DNA of 21,322 nt from Hymenopellis radicata (lineage: Eukaryota; Basidiomycota; Agaricomycetes; Agaricales; Physalacriaceae): positions 1 through 21,322 of the forward strand of contig JADNRX010000820.1 of assembly GCA_015501595.1 (NCBI GenBank), given 5' to 3'. Of this stretch, positions 19,649 to 21,322 are shown piece after piece (position 1 is the first letter of the stretch; the number at the start of each line of letters is the position of its first letter). Position numbers and translations under genes: made by a program. The notes under the pieces are model-generated. The model was not told where the DNA came from, did no database searches, and saw nothing but the letters and a program-made list of their open reading frames with translations.

Positions 19649-21322
19649 CTATGAGATCGGAAGAGAAACAAGGCTGAATGAACGAACCATGGCTCCCGCG
19701 TCCTTTTGCTCTAGTGCCATTTCTGACGCATATTGCTGCATGGTATCGATTCTAATGGAGATGTTCGGCGTGCGCGCGCTTGAACTTGCCCGGCTCGTGG
19801 GCACTGTCGGGGGTGAGAGCTCATCGAGATCTGCAGTCTGTCCGCGAATGATGTTGCGCGCGTTGAGCGCCGCGAGGAGGGAGTTGGTGTACACTGGAGG
19901 AGATGTGAACTTCTGAAGAAGTGGAGTGGCGCATTTTGACTCACGTCGACCAATGCAGAAGTACCACAGGGCATAAACGAGAGAATTTGGGGATACGGCC
20001 AGCTATCGCAGAGCGTCAGATATGGCACACCGGCTTCAGTTTTGAGGCTTACCGAGATAAGCGAGCCGACGGCGCACATACTAGCGTTCATAAATCAGAT
20101 CAGGACGGGGCTTGAGGGAATCAATGATGTGATGTTTACCTCGTAGCCCTGTGAATGTTATAAGCAGGAGTTCGAGTCGAAAGTGATATTTTAGAATGAC
20201 TTACAATCCAGTGTTCAAGAAGAATATAGTCTAAGGTGACTATAAATTGCGGGTTCGCATCGAGCACGATGAAACATACCAGTTTAGTGAGTATAGTGTC
20301 AGACCTTCGGAAGCCTGTTTTCGACCTCTGGAAGATGATACACAGACTAAGGGAAATCAGAACATCGGCAGCTACTGAGAGTGCATTGATAGTCATGGTC
20401 ATAGCCTTCCCGTGGATGTAAGGTGAGTCCGACAACGCGAAGCCCAAGTAGAGAACACTTACACTGATATCCAACAGGTCCTTATAGCTCTTCTTCGACA
20501 TGGCGAGCACGACCCATACTAGTGAGGCGACCGGCATGTAAGTATATTGCCGCATAGACATCACCATTAATCGCTGACCTGTCCCGCACCCTAGCCGAGT
20601 AAATGTCAACGAGGAAAGACAGACGTTCGCCATGTCCTCACCTGCATTTCCAACAACCAATACCATGATCACGCCCGTCAAGATCAGATTTTTCTTGCTG
20701 ACTGTACGACAGTTCAGGGAACAGAATGGAGAACCGGGAGGAGCAACTCACGACGGAATACGCGGACGGCGTAGAAGCTGCGTGAAATGAGGCGACATGA
20801 TCTAACAAGAAACGCGCGAGAGGCTACCATTGCACTAGTGCGCCAGTGACCCCCTGTAGAAGGTCAGTACGTCGTCTAACCGCCTCCGAATAAGCCGACT
20901 TACAGTTGGAAGAGCTTCTATTATAACGCCCCTGGCGTAGACCTTCAGGAACCACCGATGGATCGAGATAACAGAGCTGCTCACCATGTCGCTTCCGTAA
21001 GAGCAGTAGAATCACTGAAGACGTCCGGTCAGCACGCGATATCTGGGATGGATGGCCACTTACTAGTAGCTAGTTATCAGGTAATGATACACTGACGCGA
21101 ATGGGATCAGACAAGGACAAGGGAATGACGGACAGACGCGTACTCGTCTGGGTGATGAGGATGAGATGTATAGTGTCGAAGCAGACGGTGATCGCGACCT
21201 AGTACTGTTCAGTTATATTCCGGCAATCGATGGGAATGTGACGAACCAGGAGTTTGAGGTACCAAGGGTCTTTCGGGTATTCTTGGAAAAGAGGTGAGTG
21301 AAGGCGATGTACCACGTACAAT
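19649..21322 (-). CDS. Second DUF6534-type membrane protein, 5' end outside the window
   Basis: This is a paralogue of the gene at 4792-6654, in the opposite orientation. Exons seen, in transcript order: the end of exon 2 (21322-21320), 21281-21247, 21198-21144, 21091-21064, 21014-20985, 20931-20904, 20853-20828, 20777-20752, 20701-20642, 20590-20579, 20518-20463, 20405-20280, 20230-20205, 20148-20140, 20080-20053, 20002-19945 and 19893-19649. All 15 complete internal exons have the same lengths as in the other copy, including the 12-nt and 9-nt microexons. Hallmarks are YPKDPWYLKLLV, FDTIHLILITQT, GVTGALVQCFY, LSKKNLILTGV, INALSVAADVLISLSLC, KTGFRRSD, MCAVGSLIS, SLVYALWYFCIGRL and YTNSLLAALNARNIIRG. 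The tail after that is shorter and more diverged (245 versus 257 nt). No frame break was found. The first exon and most of exon 2 lie beyond 21322. It is expected to be a multi-pass membrane protein; role unknown. Confidence 0.9.

Noticed and set aside
19220..19654. Plus-strand open frame of 144 codons
   Set aside because: It has no domain or splice support, overlaps a minus-strand frame, and runs into the end of the DUF6534 gene.

Overview
The window looks like nuclear DNA of an agaricomycete (mushroom-forming) basidiomycete. Genes are split by very short GT-AG introns (about 46-59 nt) with CTRAY-type branch points. The recognisable families are ones expanded in these fungi: DUF6534 membrane proteins, a P450 of the kind common in basidiomycete clusters, and an F-box protein. 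There are no bacterial-style operons, and I found no tRNA, rRNA or CRISPR array. Every assignment rests on reading the translation and motifs; no database search was run.

Layout. 0.8-1.7 kb (-): an intact alpha/beta hydrolase with three exons. 2.0-3.9 kb (-): a cytochrome P450 with normal splice sites and intact haem-binding and I-helix motifs, but at least five reading-frame breaks. 4.8-6.65 kb (+): an intact DUF6534-type membrane protein whose 999-nt CDS is cut into 18 exons, including 9-nt and 12-nt microexons. 6.8-8.1 kb (-): an intact F-box protein. 8.6-11.5 kb (+): a decayed second copy of the hydrolase, split by about 2.0 kb of unrelated DNA that carries a small membrane-anchored protein gene on the minus strand (9.2-10.1 kb). 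11.7-14.5 kb (-): two genes for disordered Ser/Pro/Arg-rich proteins. 15.3-15.7 kb (+): a broken unidentified reading frame. 16.06-16.97 kb (+): a DJ-1/PfpI family gene with one apparent single-base frame break. 17.2-17.75 kb (+): an unidentified coding region with broken frames. 18.4-19.2 kb: a GC-rich stretch without a convincing gene. 19.65 kb to the right edge (-): a second DUF6534 gene, intact as far as visible, with its 5' end outside the window.

Two gene families therefore occur twice, and in both the copies face opposite ways. The hydrolase copies (- at 0.8 kb, + at 8.6 kb) differ in fate: one is intact, the other dead and interrupted. Both DUF6534 copies are open and keep identical lengths for all 15 internal exons that can be compared. 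The hydrolase, P450 and DUF6534 genes lie side by side in a way that recalls a small metabolic cluster, but the P450 is broken, so a working pathway is not supported. Several other genes show apparent one-base frame breaks. Either this is a decaying accessory region or the assembly has residual single-base deletions; raw reads or cDNA would decide.
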